A DNA stretch of 64,000 bases from Fidelibacterota bacterium. Its GTDB lineage: Bacteria; Pseudomonadota; Alphaproteobacteria; Rhodospirillales; Rhodospirillaceae. The notes under the pieces are model-generated. The model was not told the DNA's origin and searched no databases. It saw only the letters and a list, made by a program, of their open reading frames with translations. The stretch's first letter is position 1. The number at the start of each line of letters is the position of its first letter. Positions 44,797-54,415 of this stretch are shown in pieces. Made by a program: the position numbers and the translations under genes. The stretch is from positions 1 through 64,000 of the forward strand of contig CANJRX010000007.1 in the NCBI GenBank assembly GCA_947476895.1, in the 5' to 3' direction.

Positions 44797-45528
44797 ATGG
44801 CCATTAGCTGGGAAGATCAGGGCATCGTTCTAGCGGTTCGGCGTTTCGGCGAACATGATGCCATCGTGACGGCGCTGACCGAGACTCAGGGCCGCCATGC
44901 CGGAATCGTTAAAGGCGGCAGCGGCAAAAAAGGTCGCAGCGTTCTTCAGCCCGGCAATCTCGTCAAAGTCTGGTACCGCGCGCGGCTGGATGAGCACCTG
45001 GGCACCTTCACCGTGGAAGGTTTGCGTCCCTTTGCCGCCGATGCCATGCAGGCGGCTGATGTGCTGTCCGGGTTATCCGCGCTGTGCTCCATGGCCGAAG
45101 CGACCTTGCCCGAACGTGAACCCCACGCAGCGGTCTATCGCCACACTTTGCATCTATTGGAACACCTCGGCAGACCCGGGTGGGAAGCCCATTACGTTTT
45201 GTGGGAATTGGCGCTGCTGCGCGACATGGGCTACGGCCTCGACCTCACAGTTTGCGCGGCGACCGGGACGACCGAGGATCTGACCCACGTTTCGCCGCGC
45301 ACGGGCCGGGCGGTGTGCCGTGCGGCGGCGGAACCCTATGCGCCGAGGCTGTTGGCCTTGCCGGCCTTTGTCCGCGCGGAAAATGCCTCGACCGATAACC
45401 TGGCGCCGGCCGACATCATCCAGGGCTTGGCCCTGACCGGGCATTTTTTTGAGACCCACATTTTCAAGCCCCAACGCCAGGAAATGCCTGCTTCCCGGGC
45501 GCGTTTCGTAGATAGGTTTAGGGCCTAA
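44797..45528 (+). CDS. recO: DNA repair protein RecO
   Basis: RecO loads RecA with RecR at single-stranded gaps. The 243-residue protein has an N-terminal OB fold ([20 protein letters not shown], then [20 protein letters not shown]) and the helical C-terminal domain with a single-cysteine [20 protein letters not shown] region instead of a four-cysteine zinc finger, as in other alphaproteobacteria. It lies between era and parC. Confidence 0.94.
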   Translation: MAISWEDQGIVLAVRRFGEHDAIVTALTETQGRHAGIVKGGSGKKGRSVLQPGNLVKVWYRARLDEHLGTFTVEGLRPFAADAMQAADVLSGLSALCSMAEATLPEREPHAAVYRHTLHLLEHLGRPGWEAHYVLWELALLRDMGYGLDLTVCAATGTTEDLTHVSPRTGRAVCRAAAEPYAPRLLALPAFVRAENASTDNLAPADIIQGLALTGHFFETHIFKPQRQEMPASRARFVDRFRA

Positions 45529-45596
45529 GCCACTATCCGTTGTGGCTTTTTAGGTGCGGATGGCTATGCTGCGCCGATTCACCCGTTGAGACAGAT

Positions 45597-47891
45597 ATGG
45601 CCAAAGCACCCGCAGCTCCCAAGCGTCCCGAGATCATCCGCGAGACCGCACTCGCTGATGCGCTGGGCGAGCGCTATCTGGCCTATGCCCTTTCGACCAT
45701 CGTTTCCCGTTCGTTGCCCGATGTGCGCGACGGCCTGAAGCCCGTGCACCGTCGCCTGCTGTACGCCATGCGCCAGCTGAAGCTGGACCCGGCCGGTGGT
45801 TTCAAGAAATGCGCCCGCGTCGTCGGTGACGTCATGGGTAAATACCATCCCCACGGCGATTCATCGATTTACGACGCCATGGTGCGTCTCGCCCAAGAAT
45901 TCGCCGTGCGCTATCCGCTGGTGGAAGGGCAGGGCAACTTCGGCAACATCGACGGCGATAACGCCGCTGCCATGCGTTACACCGAAGCCAAGCTGACCCA
46001 TTTTGCCCAGGCCATCATGGATGGTCTGGATGACGACGCTGTCGATCTGCGCCCCACCTATGACGGCGAAGAGAGCGAGCCGGTAGTTATGCCGTCTGCC
46101 GTGCCGAATTTGTTGGCCAACGGTTCGTCGGGCATCGCCGTCGGTATGGCGACCAATATTCCGCCGCATAACGTGGGCGAACTGTGCGACGCGCTGTTGC
46201 ATCTGATCAAAACACCTAAGGCGCAGATCGCCACCTTGGTGGATTTTATTCCCGGTCCCGATTTCCCAACCGGCGGCGTGCTGGTGGAAAACCGCGACAC
46301 CATCGTCGAGGCTTATCGGACGGGCCGTGGATCGTTGCGCTTGCGCGCGCGGTGGGTCGAGGAAAAGCTCGACCGAGGCCAATACCAAATCGTCATCACC
46401 GAAGTTCCTTATCAGGTGCAGAAAGCGAAGCTGATCGAGCGCATCGCCGCGCTGATGGACGAAAAGAAACTGCCATTCCTGGCCGATATTCGCGACGAGT
46501 CCACCGAGACCGTGCGCGTGGTGCTGGAACCTAAGTCACGCACCGTTGATGCCACGCAGCTGATGGAACAGTTGTTCCGCCAGACCGATTTGGAAATCCG
46601 CTTCGGGCTTAACATGAACGTGCTAGATGCCGACGGTATCCCCAAGGTCATGGACCTGCGCGCTGTGTTGCAGGCTTATCTCGATCACCGCCAGGTGGTG
46701 TTGGTGCGCCGGTCCAAGCATCGCCTGGGCCAGATCACGCATCGCTTGGAAATGCTCGATGGCTACTTGATCGCTTACCTCAACCTTGATGAAGTGATCA
46801 GAATTATCCGCACTGAGGACGAACCTAAGCCAAAGCTAATGGCGAAGTTCAAGCTCACCGACGGCCAGGCCGAAGCCATTCTCAATATGCGCCTGCGCTC
46901 CTTGCGCAAGCTCGAAGAGATGGAAATTCGGACCGAGCACAAAGAACTGTCCGAAGAAAAGAAAGAGCTGAATGCCCTGCTGAAGGATGAGGACAAGCGC
47001 TGGAAAGCGATTTCCGAGCAGATCAAGTGGGCCAAAGAAAAATTCGGCCAGAAGACCGCGCTCGGCAAACGCCGTACCGAACTCGCCGAAGCGCCCACCG
47101 CCGTTGTGGTGCCGATCGAATCGATGGTGGAGAAAGAGCCGGTCACCGTCGTGCTTTCGGCCAAAGGCTGGATCCGCGCCATGAAGGGCCACAAGGAGGA
47201 TGTGGTCGCGGGCGGCGGCGATACCAAATTCAAAGAAGGCGACGCCTTTCAGGTCGCCGTCAAAGCGCAGTCCACCGACAAGATTCTTCTGTTCGCCTCC
47301 GACGGTCGTTTCTACACCGTCGCCGTGGACCGCTTGCCGCAAGGGCGCGGCTTCGGCGAACCCATCCGCCTGATGGTGGATTTGCCCAACGATGCTGACA
47401 TTCTCGGCATGACGGTCTATGCCCGCGAACAGAAATTCCTGGTGGTTTCGAGCGTTGGGCGCGGTTTCATCGTGCAGGCCGAGCAGGTTTTCGCTCAAAC
47501 CAAGAACGGCAAGCAGTGCTTGAATCTGGACGAAGGCGAGAAGGGTAGAGTTTGCGCCCCGATCCCCGGAACGTCCGGCACAGATACAGATTTGCTCACG
47601 GGCAAACCCGCTGACTCTGTCGCCGTTATCGGCGACAACCGCAAACTTCTGATTTTCCCGTTGAAGGAAATTCCCGAAATGGGACGCGGGCGCGGCGTAA
47701 TTCTGCAGCGCTACAAAGACGGCGGCACCGCCGACGCCAAGGTCTTCAATCTCAAAGAAGGCCTGACCTGGAAATCCGGCGACCGCGAACGCACGGAAAC
47801 AGATTTGAAAGATTGGGTTGGCGAACGTGCCGCAGCGGGACGTCTCCCGCCTAAAGGCTTTAGCCGCGAAGACAAGCCGTTTTCGGGCTAA
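45597..47891 (+). CDS. parC: DNA topoisomerase IV subunit A
   Basis: ParC with ParE decatenates sister chromosomes. From ATG 45597 it has 764 residues: [20 protein letters not shown] near the N-terminus, the [19 protein letters not shown] box, the catalytic tyrosine in [11 protein letters not shown], a long coiled-coil region around residues 430-480 and a C-terminal beta-pinwheel domain. Length and pinwheel form fit ParC rather than GyrA, and recO-parC order agrees. It ends three bases from a convergent gene with no clear terminator. Confidence 0.95.
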   Translation: MAKAPAAPKRPEIIRETALADALGERYLAYALSTIVSRSLPDVRDGLKPVHRRLLYAMRQLKLDPAGGFKKCARVVGDVMGKYHPHGDSSIYDAMVRLAQEFAVRYPLVEGQGNFGNIDGDNAAAMRYTEAKLTHFAQAIMDGLDDDAVDLRPTYDGEESEPVVMPSAVPNLLANGSSGIAVGMATNIPPHNVGELCDALLHLIKTPKAQIATLVDFIPGPDFPTGGVLVENRDTIVEAYRTGRGSLRLRARWVEEKLDRGQYQIVITEVPYQVQKAKLIERIAALMDEKKLPFLADIRDESTETVRVVLEPKSRTVDATQLMEQLFRQTDLEIRFGLNMNVLDADGIPKVMDLRAVLQAYLDHRQVVLVRRSKHRLGQITHRLEMLDGYLIAYLNLDEVIRIIRTEDEPKPKLMAKFKLTDGQAEAILNMRLRSLRKLEEMEIRTEHKELSEEKKELNALLKDEDKRWKAISEQIKWAKEKFGQKTALGKRRTELAEAPTAVVVPIESMVEKEPVTVVLSAKGWIRAMKGHKEDVVAGGGDTKFKEGDAFQVAVKAQSTDKILLFASDGRFYTVAVDRLPQGRGFGEPIRLMVDLPNDADILGMTVYAREQKFLVVSSVGRGFIVQAEQVFAQTKNGKQCLNLDEGEKGRVCAPIPGTSGTDTDLLTGKPADSVAVIGDNRKLLIFPLKEIPEMGRGRGVILQRYKDGGTADAKVFNLKEGLTWKSGDRERTETDLKDWVGERAAAGRLPPKGFSREDKPFSG

Positions 47892-47894
47892 GCG

Positions 47895-48437
47895 TTATTC
47901 TTTCTCCAGCTCAACACCCGTCGCGGCCAGAAAGCGGCCGATCATGTTCATGGCGGCAATCGTCGCGATCATTTCGACCATTTCCTGATCGCCGGGCAGG
48001 TGGGCGCGCATAGCGGCCAACGTTTTTGGCGCGACCTGAATATTGCGCGTGATTTCGATAGCCAATTGAATCACCGCGCGTTCGGCTTCATCGAAGTTGG
48101 TTTTATCCACCACCGCGGCATCGACATTCTCGAGCGCCTTGATCTGCGCCGGCATTGCGCCGCCTTTGGTCCATTCGGGTATATGCAAATTAAATTCGTA
48201 GCGCGCGCCGGTTAGCAGAGCCGTGGTGCACATGGCTAGTTCGCGCAGCTTGAAATCAACACTCAGCTCGCCGCGCACTTTTTTGAAGAACGCGCCCCAG
48301 CCTTCAGTCAAAGGCGCGCTATGCATCAACATGCGGTCGAGATTCAGCAGGCCGCGCGCACCGCGCCGCGCCAGCACAGCGTCCAGCAGCTCTTTGGGCT
48401 GATAGTTGTCGACGTTCTTGTAGGGAATATTGGGCAT
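47895..48437 (-). CDS. Carboxymuconolactone decarboxylase-like (AhpD fold) protein
   Basis: The 180-residue protein has the all-helical carboxymuconolactone decarboxylase domain: LRELAMCTTALLTGARYEFN with the following LHIPEW, FDEAERAVIQLAIEITRN and MVEMIATIAAMNMIGRFLAA. The CxxC pair of AhpD peroxidase reductants is absent; one cysteine remains, so a redox role is doubtful. It starts 15 bases after the lipoprotein gene and appears to be the third gene of a kinase-lipoprotein-decarboxylase operon. Confidence 0.82.
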   Translation of the reverse strand: MPNIPYKNVDNYQPKELLDAVLARRGARGLLNLDRMLMHSAPLTEGWGAFFKKVRGELSVDFKLRELAMCTTALLTGARYEFNLHIPEWTKGGAMPAQIKALENVDAAVVDKTNFDEAERAVIQLAIEITRNIQVAPKTLAAMRAHLPGDQEMVEMIATIAAMNMIGRFLAATGVELEKE

Positions 48438-48452
48438 AGCTTTAAGTTCCGA

Positions 48453-48635
48453 TCAACGCGGAGGCGCGTGGTCAGTGTTACCTGGCGCTTGGCGCACGCA
48501 GGGGCCATCACCCGGATTGTGCTGGCAAAATCCTTTAGCGCCGCCCGCAAGCATACTAGCGCAGGACGCGAGCACAAGGCTGCACGCTACTGCAATGATC
48601 AGGCGTGTAAATGCGGTCATCATAGGATTTCTCAT
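48453..48635 (-). CDS. Small lipoprotein coupled to the sensor kinase
   Basis: The 60-residue product has a lipoprotein signal (FTRLIIAVACSLVLASC) with the lipobox LASC; the mature peptide of about 36 residues contains two more cysteines (GFCQHNPGDGPC) and a Pro-rich end. Its ATG overlaps the kinase stop in an ATGA (48632-48635), so translation is likely coupled. Such tiny lipoproteins may lie in the periplasm near their partner; a link to the CHASE3 domain of the kinase is a guess from position. Confidence 0.7.
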   Translation of the reverse strand: MRNPMMTAFTRLIIAVACSLVLASCASMLAGGAKGFCQHNPGDGPCVRQAPGNTDHAPPR

Positions 48636-50050
48636 TTTGCTGTCGGGGGCGCTTCGAAAATTCTGATCACGCGGTTTGCTGGGACGGAGAACACAGCCTT
48701 TGTACCATGCTCGCTACTGGTCAGTTCGAGTGTCCCGCCGTGAGCTTGCGCAAAACCCAGCGCCATGGGCAGGCCAAGACCAATACCCTGTTCTTCGCGT
48801 ACAAACATACTGTCGATCTGGGCAAAGGGAATCATAACTTGCCGCAAGCGATCCGGGGCAATGCCAGGACCTGTATCCTGGATCGTGAAAATCAAGTCGC
48901 CGTTGTCCGTGCGCGTAATTGAAAGGTCAATCGTTCCGCCCCGCGGCGAATGTTTCACGGCGTTATCGAGCAAATTCAGCAAAATCTGGCTGAGCTTTTC
49001 TTTATCGCAGCGGATGAGCGCGCGGCCGAAGGGCAGGGTATGGCGCACCCTGACCCCCGCCTTAGCGGCGGAAGGTGCGACAATGCCAAGCACATCATTG
49101 ATGATGTCGACCAGATCGCAATCGTCGTCTTCTATTTGTAAAGCTTTACCGGCCTGCAACCGCCCGATGTGCAGGAAATTCGCTGCCAACGACAACAAGA
49201 AGCGGGTATTGGCGCGAATGTCCGTCACAATCTTCTGGTCTTTTTCGGTCAGGGCATCGGTTGTCCTGTAGAGCAAGAGATCCGAAAACCCCGCCATGTT
49301 GCGCAAGGGTTCATACAGCGCGCGCCCCAGGTAATTCAGAAGGTCGCCTTTAAAGTGATTGGCGCGCTCGGCCTTGGCGTTTGCCTCCATCAAGTCCTGC
49401 AGCATCTTGTTATGGGCGGCGATGTTGCGGCTGGCCGACACAAAGTAGCTGGCGGCGACTCCGATAAAAAGCACCAGCAAAGCGACAAAGCTGATCGTGG
49501 CGAATTTAACCGTCTCCTTCACCTCGGCTGTGCGCATGTCGAACAGCCGATCCTCTTCCTCCAGCATGTTATCGACCACGTTACGTATGTCATTCGCCGT
49601 CGCGCGCGCGATGCCCGTCCTATAGTTTTCCTGCGCGGTCGCCGTATCGGTTCCCATGGCGTAATTAATATTAGCCTTCAACTGCTCGGTTTTTTGAGCA
49701 ATGAGCTGTTCAAGTTCTTTTGCCCGGTCGTGTTGCGCGGGATTATCGAGCGTCAGAGTCACAACGTCTTTAATGGAGGTGTTGAGTTTTGTGACCGCCG
49801 CGAAATAGTTCATCAGCAAGAGATTGTCTTTCCCGATCATGTACGCGCGCTGAGAAGACTCCGCGTCGAAGAAGAGGGAGAGGGTGTCCTGGATGGCATA
49901 CCGCACGTCCTGCGTATGCTCGACCCAATCCTGGGCGCTACGCAGCCGACCTAGCTGGACGTAAACGATGACGCTCGCCGCCACGAGATAGAGCGCGAGC
50001 GCGATGATGCCGAAATGAACAAATGACTCGATACGACGGGCGGTTTTCAT
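48632..50050 (-). CDS. CHASE3 sensor histidine-kinase homologue lacking the phosphoacceptor His
   Basis: The 472-residue protein has two membrane segments (about residues 11-32 and 183-205) bounding a periplasmic CHASE3-type sensor domain with SLFFDAESSQRAYMIG. The dimerisation helix and a HATPase domain with LLDNAVKHS, DTGPGI and GIGLGLPM follow. The H-box aligns without gaps to FLANMSHELRTPLN-type sequences but reads LLNYLGRALYEPLR, with Arg243 (codon 49322-49324, CGC) where the phosphorylated histidine belongs. ATP binding looks intact. It may therefore act as a pseudokinase or in a dimer with another kinase. No response regulator is adjacent. Confidence 0.88.
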   Translation of the reverse strand: MKTARRIESFVHFGIIALALYLVAASVIVYVQLGRLRSAQDWVEHTQDVRYAIQDTLSLFFDAESSQRAYMIGKDNLLLMNYFAAVTKLNTSIKDVVTLTLDNPAQHDRAKELEQLIAQKTEQLKANINYAMGTDTATAQENYRTGIARATANDIRNVVDNMLEEEDRLFDMRTAEVKETVKFATISFVALLVLFIGVAASYFVSASRNIAAHNKMLQDLMEANAKAERANHFKGDLLNYLGRALYEPLRNMAGFSDLLLYRTTDALTEKDQKIVTDIRANTRFLLSLAANFLHIGRLQAGKALQIEDDDCDLVDIINDVLGIVAPSAAKAGVRVRHTLPFGRALIRCDKEKLSQILLNLLDNAVKHSPRGGTIDLSITRTDNGDLIFTIQDTGPGIAPDRLRQVMIPFAQIDSMFVREEQGIGLGLPMALGFAQAHGGTLELTSSEHGTKAVFSVPANRVIRIFEAPPTAK

Positions 50051-50165
50051 AAGCGCCGATTGAGGTCCAAAAACTGGTCACACTCATATCGTTTTTGCCC
50101 TGCAACACAAGAATAAACAAGGAATAGTCCCGGTAAGACCCCTGGTCTAAAGGGTCATCTTCAAG

Positions 50166-50291
50166 TAACATTCAGTTCAGACCATGAGGAGCCGGCGAGC
50201 CTTGGAGAAGGCACGTCGTATGGTCGAGCAAAGGCCGGGGGGCCAATTGCAAGACCACGGCACATCAGTGCTGCGGCCTCCGGGGGATATT
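50166..50291 (+). promoter_or_regulatory. Conserved leader of TonB-dependent receptor 1
   Basis: This 126-base stretch from TAACATTC to the TTG start is closely related to the one before receptor 2 (52334-52465). Shared parts are TAACATTC, TCAGACCA, a hairpin GCCTT-GGAG-AAGGC (50199-50212), a TGGTC (50221-50225) that can pair with GACCA (50253-50257), GCCAATTGC (50242-50250) between them, and a GGGGGA ribosome-binding site. It may be a structured untranslated leader. It could also partly encode an N-terminal extension, as the frame is open from ATG 50184. Confidence 0.5.
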
Positions 50292-52241
50292 TTGAAAATC
50301 AGTGGGCGTCTTAAGATCATTGCCAGCACCTTGGCATTGATGAGTTCCGGTTTTATGACAAGCGCCGCATGGGCACAGGGCGCGGACGAAAATGTCTTAA
50401 ACGTCGCTGAAGACGCTTTCGGCACCAAAGTCGGCAACGACAACGTCGGCCTTTACGGACCGACCAGCGCGCGCGGTTTCAATCCGCAGCTTGCGGGAAA
50501 CGCGCGTATCGAGGGGCTGTATTTCGATCAGCAGGGTTTCATGGGCCGCGCCATCGCGCGCAGCACGACCATGCGCGTGGGTCTTTCCGCTCAGTCCTAT
50601 CCCTTTGCCGCGCCGACCGGCATTGCTGACATCTCGTTGCCGATGCCGGTCGAGAAGCGAATCGTAGGCAGTGCGAGCTATGATATCAGCCGTCCGACCG
50701 GTGTTAATTCAAGCTTTGTCAGCTTTTCAACCCCGATCACCGACGAACTGGGCTGGATCGCGATCGCCGTGCCGTATTCGGCGCCGCGCACTCAGGGTGA
50801 GTCGCACGGCACCCGCTGGAACTTCGCTACCTTCGGCCGCTGGCGGCCGACGGAGTCCATCGAGGCGATTCCATTTTTCTTCATTCAGAAGGAAGAGAAT
50901 GAGGAAGTATCGCCTTCCATCTACACCGCCGGCAGTTTTGCACCGCCGCACTTCGATCGTCGGCAGTTCTATGGCCAGGAGTGGGCCGACCGCGCGCAGG
51001 ACGACGTTAATTACGGGCTTTTGCTGCGTGCGCGTCCCTTCGACAACTGGGTATTGCGCGGCGGCATCTTCGGTTCCGAGATCGACCGTTCCACCAACTA
51101 TGTCGTCAGCTACCGTAACGTCCAACCTGACGGCGTGGGCACATTAAGCGTGCTGAAATATCCTTCGCACCGTTCACTCAGCTATTCCGGCGAAGTGCGC
51201 GCTACCGGGGTCTACACGCAAGGCAAATTCCGCCACACCATCAACCTCGCCATACGCGGCCGCGATACCGAGCGGACCTTCGGCGGCGGCATGACCCTCA
51301 ACTTTGGCCAGCACCAGATCGGTGTTTACGACGAGCTGCCGAAACCGCGCTATACCTACGGCATTCGCGACAAGGACATCGCCAAGCAACTCACGCCCGG
51401 TATTTCCTATGGCGGCGAGTGGGCCGGCGTGGGCGAATTCAGTGTCGGAATGCAAAAGAGTTATTACGACCGCTCTACCGGCAAGCTCGGCGGTGCGCGC
51501 AGTTCCACCCAGAGCGAACCTTGGCTCTATAACGCTACGGTCGCTTACCACGTGTCATCGAAGCTTATCGCCTACGGCAGTTATGCCCGCGGGATGGAGG
51601 AATTCGGTACGGCGCCCGACGGCACCTTCAATGCCGGCGAGCCCTTGCAGGCGCGGGTCGGCACGCAGATCGACGCCGGAATCCGCTATACGGTTATCCC
51701 GGGCCTCAATTTGATGCTCGGCGCGTTTCAGATCAGCAAGCCTTACTACGACCGGGACGCGGCAAACCTCTACACTGTGGTTGGCAACTTGAAGCACAAG
51801 GGCTTTGAGTTCTCATTGACCGGCAAACCGATTTCCAGCGTCACAGTGGTTGCCGGCGCTGTGTACATCAAAGGTCGTGTGTCCGGCTTGCCGGTGGACA
51901 ACGGCACGATTGGCGCGACCGAGCCAGGCCTGGCACCCTACACGGTGCGTCTCAATGTTCAGTACAGCGCGCCGTCATGGAAGGGCGCCAGCATGGAGTT
52001 CCAGGCTAATTCCGAAACCAAGCAGTACGCGAACCGCACCAACACGTTCAAGGTTCCCACCCTGACAACGTTTGCCATCGGCGGGCGCTATCCCTTCAAG
52101 ATAGGGTCGACCCGGATCACATTGCGGGCGCTGGTGGACAATATCTTCAACGCCTATGCATGGCAGGTCGACGGCAATTCCGGGCGCTTCTCGCCGTCAT
52201 CCGTGCGCACGTTCCAAGGCAGAATCTCGGCGGATTTCTAA
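50292..52241 (+). CDS. TonB-dependent outer-membrane receptor 1
   Basis: A TTG start after GGGGGA gives 649 residues with a signal peptide (IIASTLALMSSGFMTSAAWA). A plug domain (LNVAEDAFGTKVGNDNVGLY, then ARGFNPQLAGNARIEGLYFD) follows, and after it a beta-barrel of about 500 residues ending in the expected aromatic residue (RISADF). Such receptors import large or scarce nutrients with TonB energy; the ligand is not evident. It is homologous along its whole length to the next gene and exactly the same length from the TTG, supporting this start. A terminator follows. Confidence 0.85.
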   Translation: MKISGRLKIIASTLALMSSGFMTSAAWAQGADENVLNVAEDAFGTKVGNDNVGLYGPTSARGFNPQLAGNARIEGLYFDQQGFMGRAIARSTTMRVGLSAQSYPFAAPTGIADISLPMPVEKRIVGSASYDISRPTGVNSSFVSFSTPITDELGWIAIAVPYSAPRTQGESHGTRWNFATFGRWRPTESIEAIPFFFIQKEENEEVSPSIYTAGSFAPPHFDRRQFYGQEWADRAQDDVNYGLLLRARPFDNWVLRGGIFGSEIDRSTNYVVSYRNVQPDGVGTLSVLKYPSHRSLSYSGEVRATGVYTQGKFRHTINLAIRGRDTERTFGGGMTLNFGQHQIGVYDELPKPRYTYGIRDKDIAKQLTPGISYGGEWAGVGEFSVGMQKSYYDRSTGKLGGARSSTQSEPWLYNATVAYHVSSKLIAYGSYARGMEEFGTAPDGTFNAGEPLQARVGTQIDAGIRYTVIPGLNLMLGAFQISKPYYDRDAANLYTVVGNLKHKGFEFSLTGKPISSVTVVAGAVYIKGRVSGLPVDNGTIGATEPGLAPYTVRLNVQYSAPSWKGASMEFQANSETKQYANRTNTFKVPTLTTFAIGGRYPFKIGSTRITLRALVDNIFNAYAWQVDGNSGRFSPSSVRTFQGRISADF

Positions 52242-52285
52242 GCCGGCGGCGGGAGCATAGAAGGCAGCACGTTCCAGCCGCTTTG

Positions 52286-52304
52286 GCCGGGTGCCCGGCT
52301 TTTT
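52286..52304 (+). terminator. Rho-independent terminator after receptor 1
   Basis: GCCGG-GTGC-CCGGC followed by TTTTT lies 45 bases after the receptor 1 stop. It separates the transcripts of the two paralogous receptors, each of which has its own leader. Confidence 0.75.
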
Positions 52305-52333
52305 GAACGCTGGTGGAAGTTACAATCCTCAAT

Positions 52334-52465
52334 TAACATTCGGCTCAGACCACTGGAAGGAGAGGGCGAGCCTTGGGGAAGGCGCGCCTGCGGTGGTCGG
52401 ATTGGTATGGAGATGCCAATTGCGGCCGCATCGGACCACCGCTGCGGGGTACGGGGGAAATCGTT
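52334..52465 (+). promoter_or_regulatory. Conserved leader of TonB-dependent receptor 2
   Basis: This 132-base relative of the receptor 1 leader repeats TAACATTC and CTCAGACCA. It also has a GCCTT-GGGG-AAGGC hairpin (52370-52383), GCGGTGGTC (52390-52398) pairing with GACCACCGC (52434-52442) as a 9-base-pair stem, GCCAATTGC (52415-52423) in the enclosed loop, and GGGGGA before the TTG start. The loop base GGAG to GGGG change leaves the first stem intact. Structure is inferred by hand from two copies only. Confidence 0.5.
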
Positions 52466-54415
52466 TTGAAAATTAGTCAGCACTTTAAGCTTACCGTCAG
52501 CGCCGTGGCTTTGATGGGACCCAGTTTTATGGCGAGCGCCGCATTGGCGCAGCGCGCGGATGAAGACGTCTTGAGTGTCGCCGAAGACGCCTTCGGCACC
52601 AAAGTCGGCAACGACAACGTCGGTCTTTACGGCCCCAACAATGCCCGCGGGTTCAATCCCATGCAGGCGGGCAACGTGCGCATCGAAGGACTCTACTTCG
52701 ATCAGCAGGCATTTGTAGGCCGCGCCACGGCTCGCAGCACCACCATGCGTGTGGGCCTTTCCGCGCAATCCTATCCATTTGCCGCGCCCACGGGCATTGC
52801 CGACACGTCGCTGGTTTTGCCGGAAGAAAAAAAGACGCTTTATACCTTTTCCTCCGACGTCAGCCGGCCGACGGGGTTGAATTCATTCTTGATCGGAATT
52901 TCCACGCCGCTCACCGACACCCTCGGATTTCAAATCAGCGGCCTGCCGTATTCAGCGCCGCACGCTCAAGGCGGCTCGCACGGTGACCGATGGAATTTGG
53001 GAACGACGTTCCGCTGGCAACCGAGCGACAATCTTGATGTGATCCCATTCGTGTTTTATCAGCGTCAGGCGAATGAAGAGATATCGCCGTCGGTTTACAC
53101 TGCCGGTGCCTTTGCGCCGCCGGAGATCGACCGCAACGTTTTCTACGGTCAGGAGTGGGCTGATCGTGCGCAGGATGAACTGAGCTATGGACTCATTGTG
53201 CGGGGGCGGCCTTTTGCCAACTGGCGTCTACAGGGCGCCGTCTTCGGTTCGGAGATCGACCGTTCGACCAACTATGTCGTCAATTACCGGAACACGACAG
53301 CGGCCGGCGTCGGCAACCTCGAAATCCTGAAGTATCCGGCACATCGTTCGTATTCGGTCTCGGGCGAAGTGCGCGCGACCGGCGTATTCACTCAAGGCAA
53401 ATTCCGCCACACGATTCATATCGCCACGCGCGCCCGCGATACGCGGCGTACTTTTGGGGGTGGCAGAACCGTAACCTTCGGCCCAGCAATGATCGGCGTT
53501 TACACGCCACAGCCAGAGCCATCTTATACTTACGGCATCCGCGATAAGGACGCCGTACGGCAGTATACGCCCGGTATTTCTTACGCTGGACAGTTGGCGA
53601 ATATCGGTGAATTCAGCGTCGGTCTACAGAAGAGCTTCTACAACCGCACATTCGGGAAGTTGGGTTCACCAACCTCGTCGACCCGTAGCGAGCCTTGGCT
53701 CTACAACGGAACCGCGGCGTATTACGTTTCGCGGAAGTTGGTCGTTTACGGCAGCTATTCACGTGGTCTTGAGGAATTCGGCACAGCGCCGGATGGAACC
53801 GTCAACGCCGGCGAGCCCTTGCAAGCGCAGCTCAGCGAGCAGATCGACGCAGGCCTGCGTTATACCATCATCCCAGGCGTGGATGCGATGGTCGGGGTTT
53901 TTGATATCAGTAAGCCGTACTATGACCGCGATGCTGCCAACGTCTATGCTGTCGTCGGCAACTTGAAACATCAGGGCATTGAGTTTTCGCTCACCGGAAA
54001 GCCCATCACCGGCCTCACCGTGGTGGCGGGCGCGGTGTATATCAAGGCGCGGGTTTCCGGGCTGCCGGTCGATAACGGCACACTTGGCAAAATCGAACCC
54101 GGAACGCCTCCCTTTTTTCTGAGCTCAAGCTTTCAATATAGTCATCCGTCGTGGAAGGGATTCAGTCTCGAAATGTCGGGCGACTACACCAGCGCGCAAA
54201 CAGCCAACCGCACCAACAGTTTCAACATGCCGGCGGTGGTGACCGTGGGCGTGGGCGCACGCTATAACTTTACGGTCGGCGCCACGAAGGCGAGCGTGAA
54301 GCTCAATATCAACAACGTCACGGATAAGAACGGCTGGAACGTTGACGGCAACTCGGGCCGCTTTACGCCTCTAGGCCAGCGGACTTACGCCGTAAGACTG
54401 TCGGCCGACTTCTGA
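52466..54415 (+). CDS. TonB-dependent outer-membrane receptor 2
   Basis: From the TTG at 52466 this is a 649-residue paralogue of receptor 1, with a signal peptide (TVSAVALMGPSFMASAALA), the same plug opening (DEDVLSVAEDAFGTKVGNDN) and a barrel ending RLSADF. Barrel stretches such as FYGQEWADRAQD and GSEIDRSTNYVV are shared almost unchanged, while surface loops differ. Differences may mean different ligands. The 3' end overlaps the convergent bpt gene by 31 bases. Confidence 0.85.
   Translation: MKISQHFKLTVSAVALMGPSFMASAALAQRADEDVLSVAEDAFGTKVGNDNVGLYGPNNARGFNPMQAGNVRIEGLYFDQQAFVGRATARSTTMRVGLSAQSYPFAAPTGIADTSLVLPEEKKTLYTFSSDVSRPTGLNSFLIGISTPLTDTLGFQISGLPYSAPHAQGGSHGDRWNLGTTFRWQPSDNLDVIPFVFYQRQANEEISPSVYTAGAFAPPEIDRNVFYGQEWADRAQDELSYGLIVRGRPFANWRLQGAVFGSEIDRSTNYVVNYRNTTAAGVGNLEILKYPAHRSYSVSGEVRATGVFTQGKFRHTIHIATRARDTRRTFGGGRTVTFGPAMIGVYTPQPEPSYTYGIRDKDAVRQYTPGISYAGQLANIGEFSVGLQKSFYNRTFGKLGSPTSSTRSEPWLYNGTAAYYVSRKLVVYGSYSRGLEEFGTAPDGTVNAGEPLQAQLSEQIDAGLRYTIIPGVDAMVGVFDISKPYYDRDAANVYAVVGNLKHQGIEFSLTGKPITGLTVVAGAVYIKARVSGLPVDNGTLGKIEPGTPPFFLSSSFQYSHPSWKGFSLEMSGDYTSAQTANRTNSFNMPAVVTVGVGARYNFTVGATKASVKLNINNVTDKNGWNVDGNSGRFTPLGQRTYAVRLSADF

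Noticed and set aside
50166-50291. Cobalamin riboswitch in the receptor leader
   Set aside because: The characteristic B12-box and long conserved core are missing, and the leader is too short.
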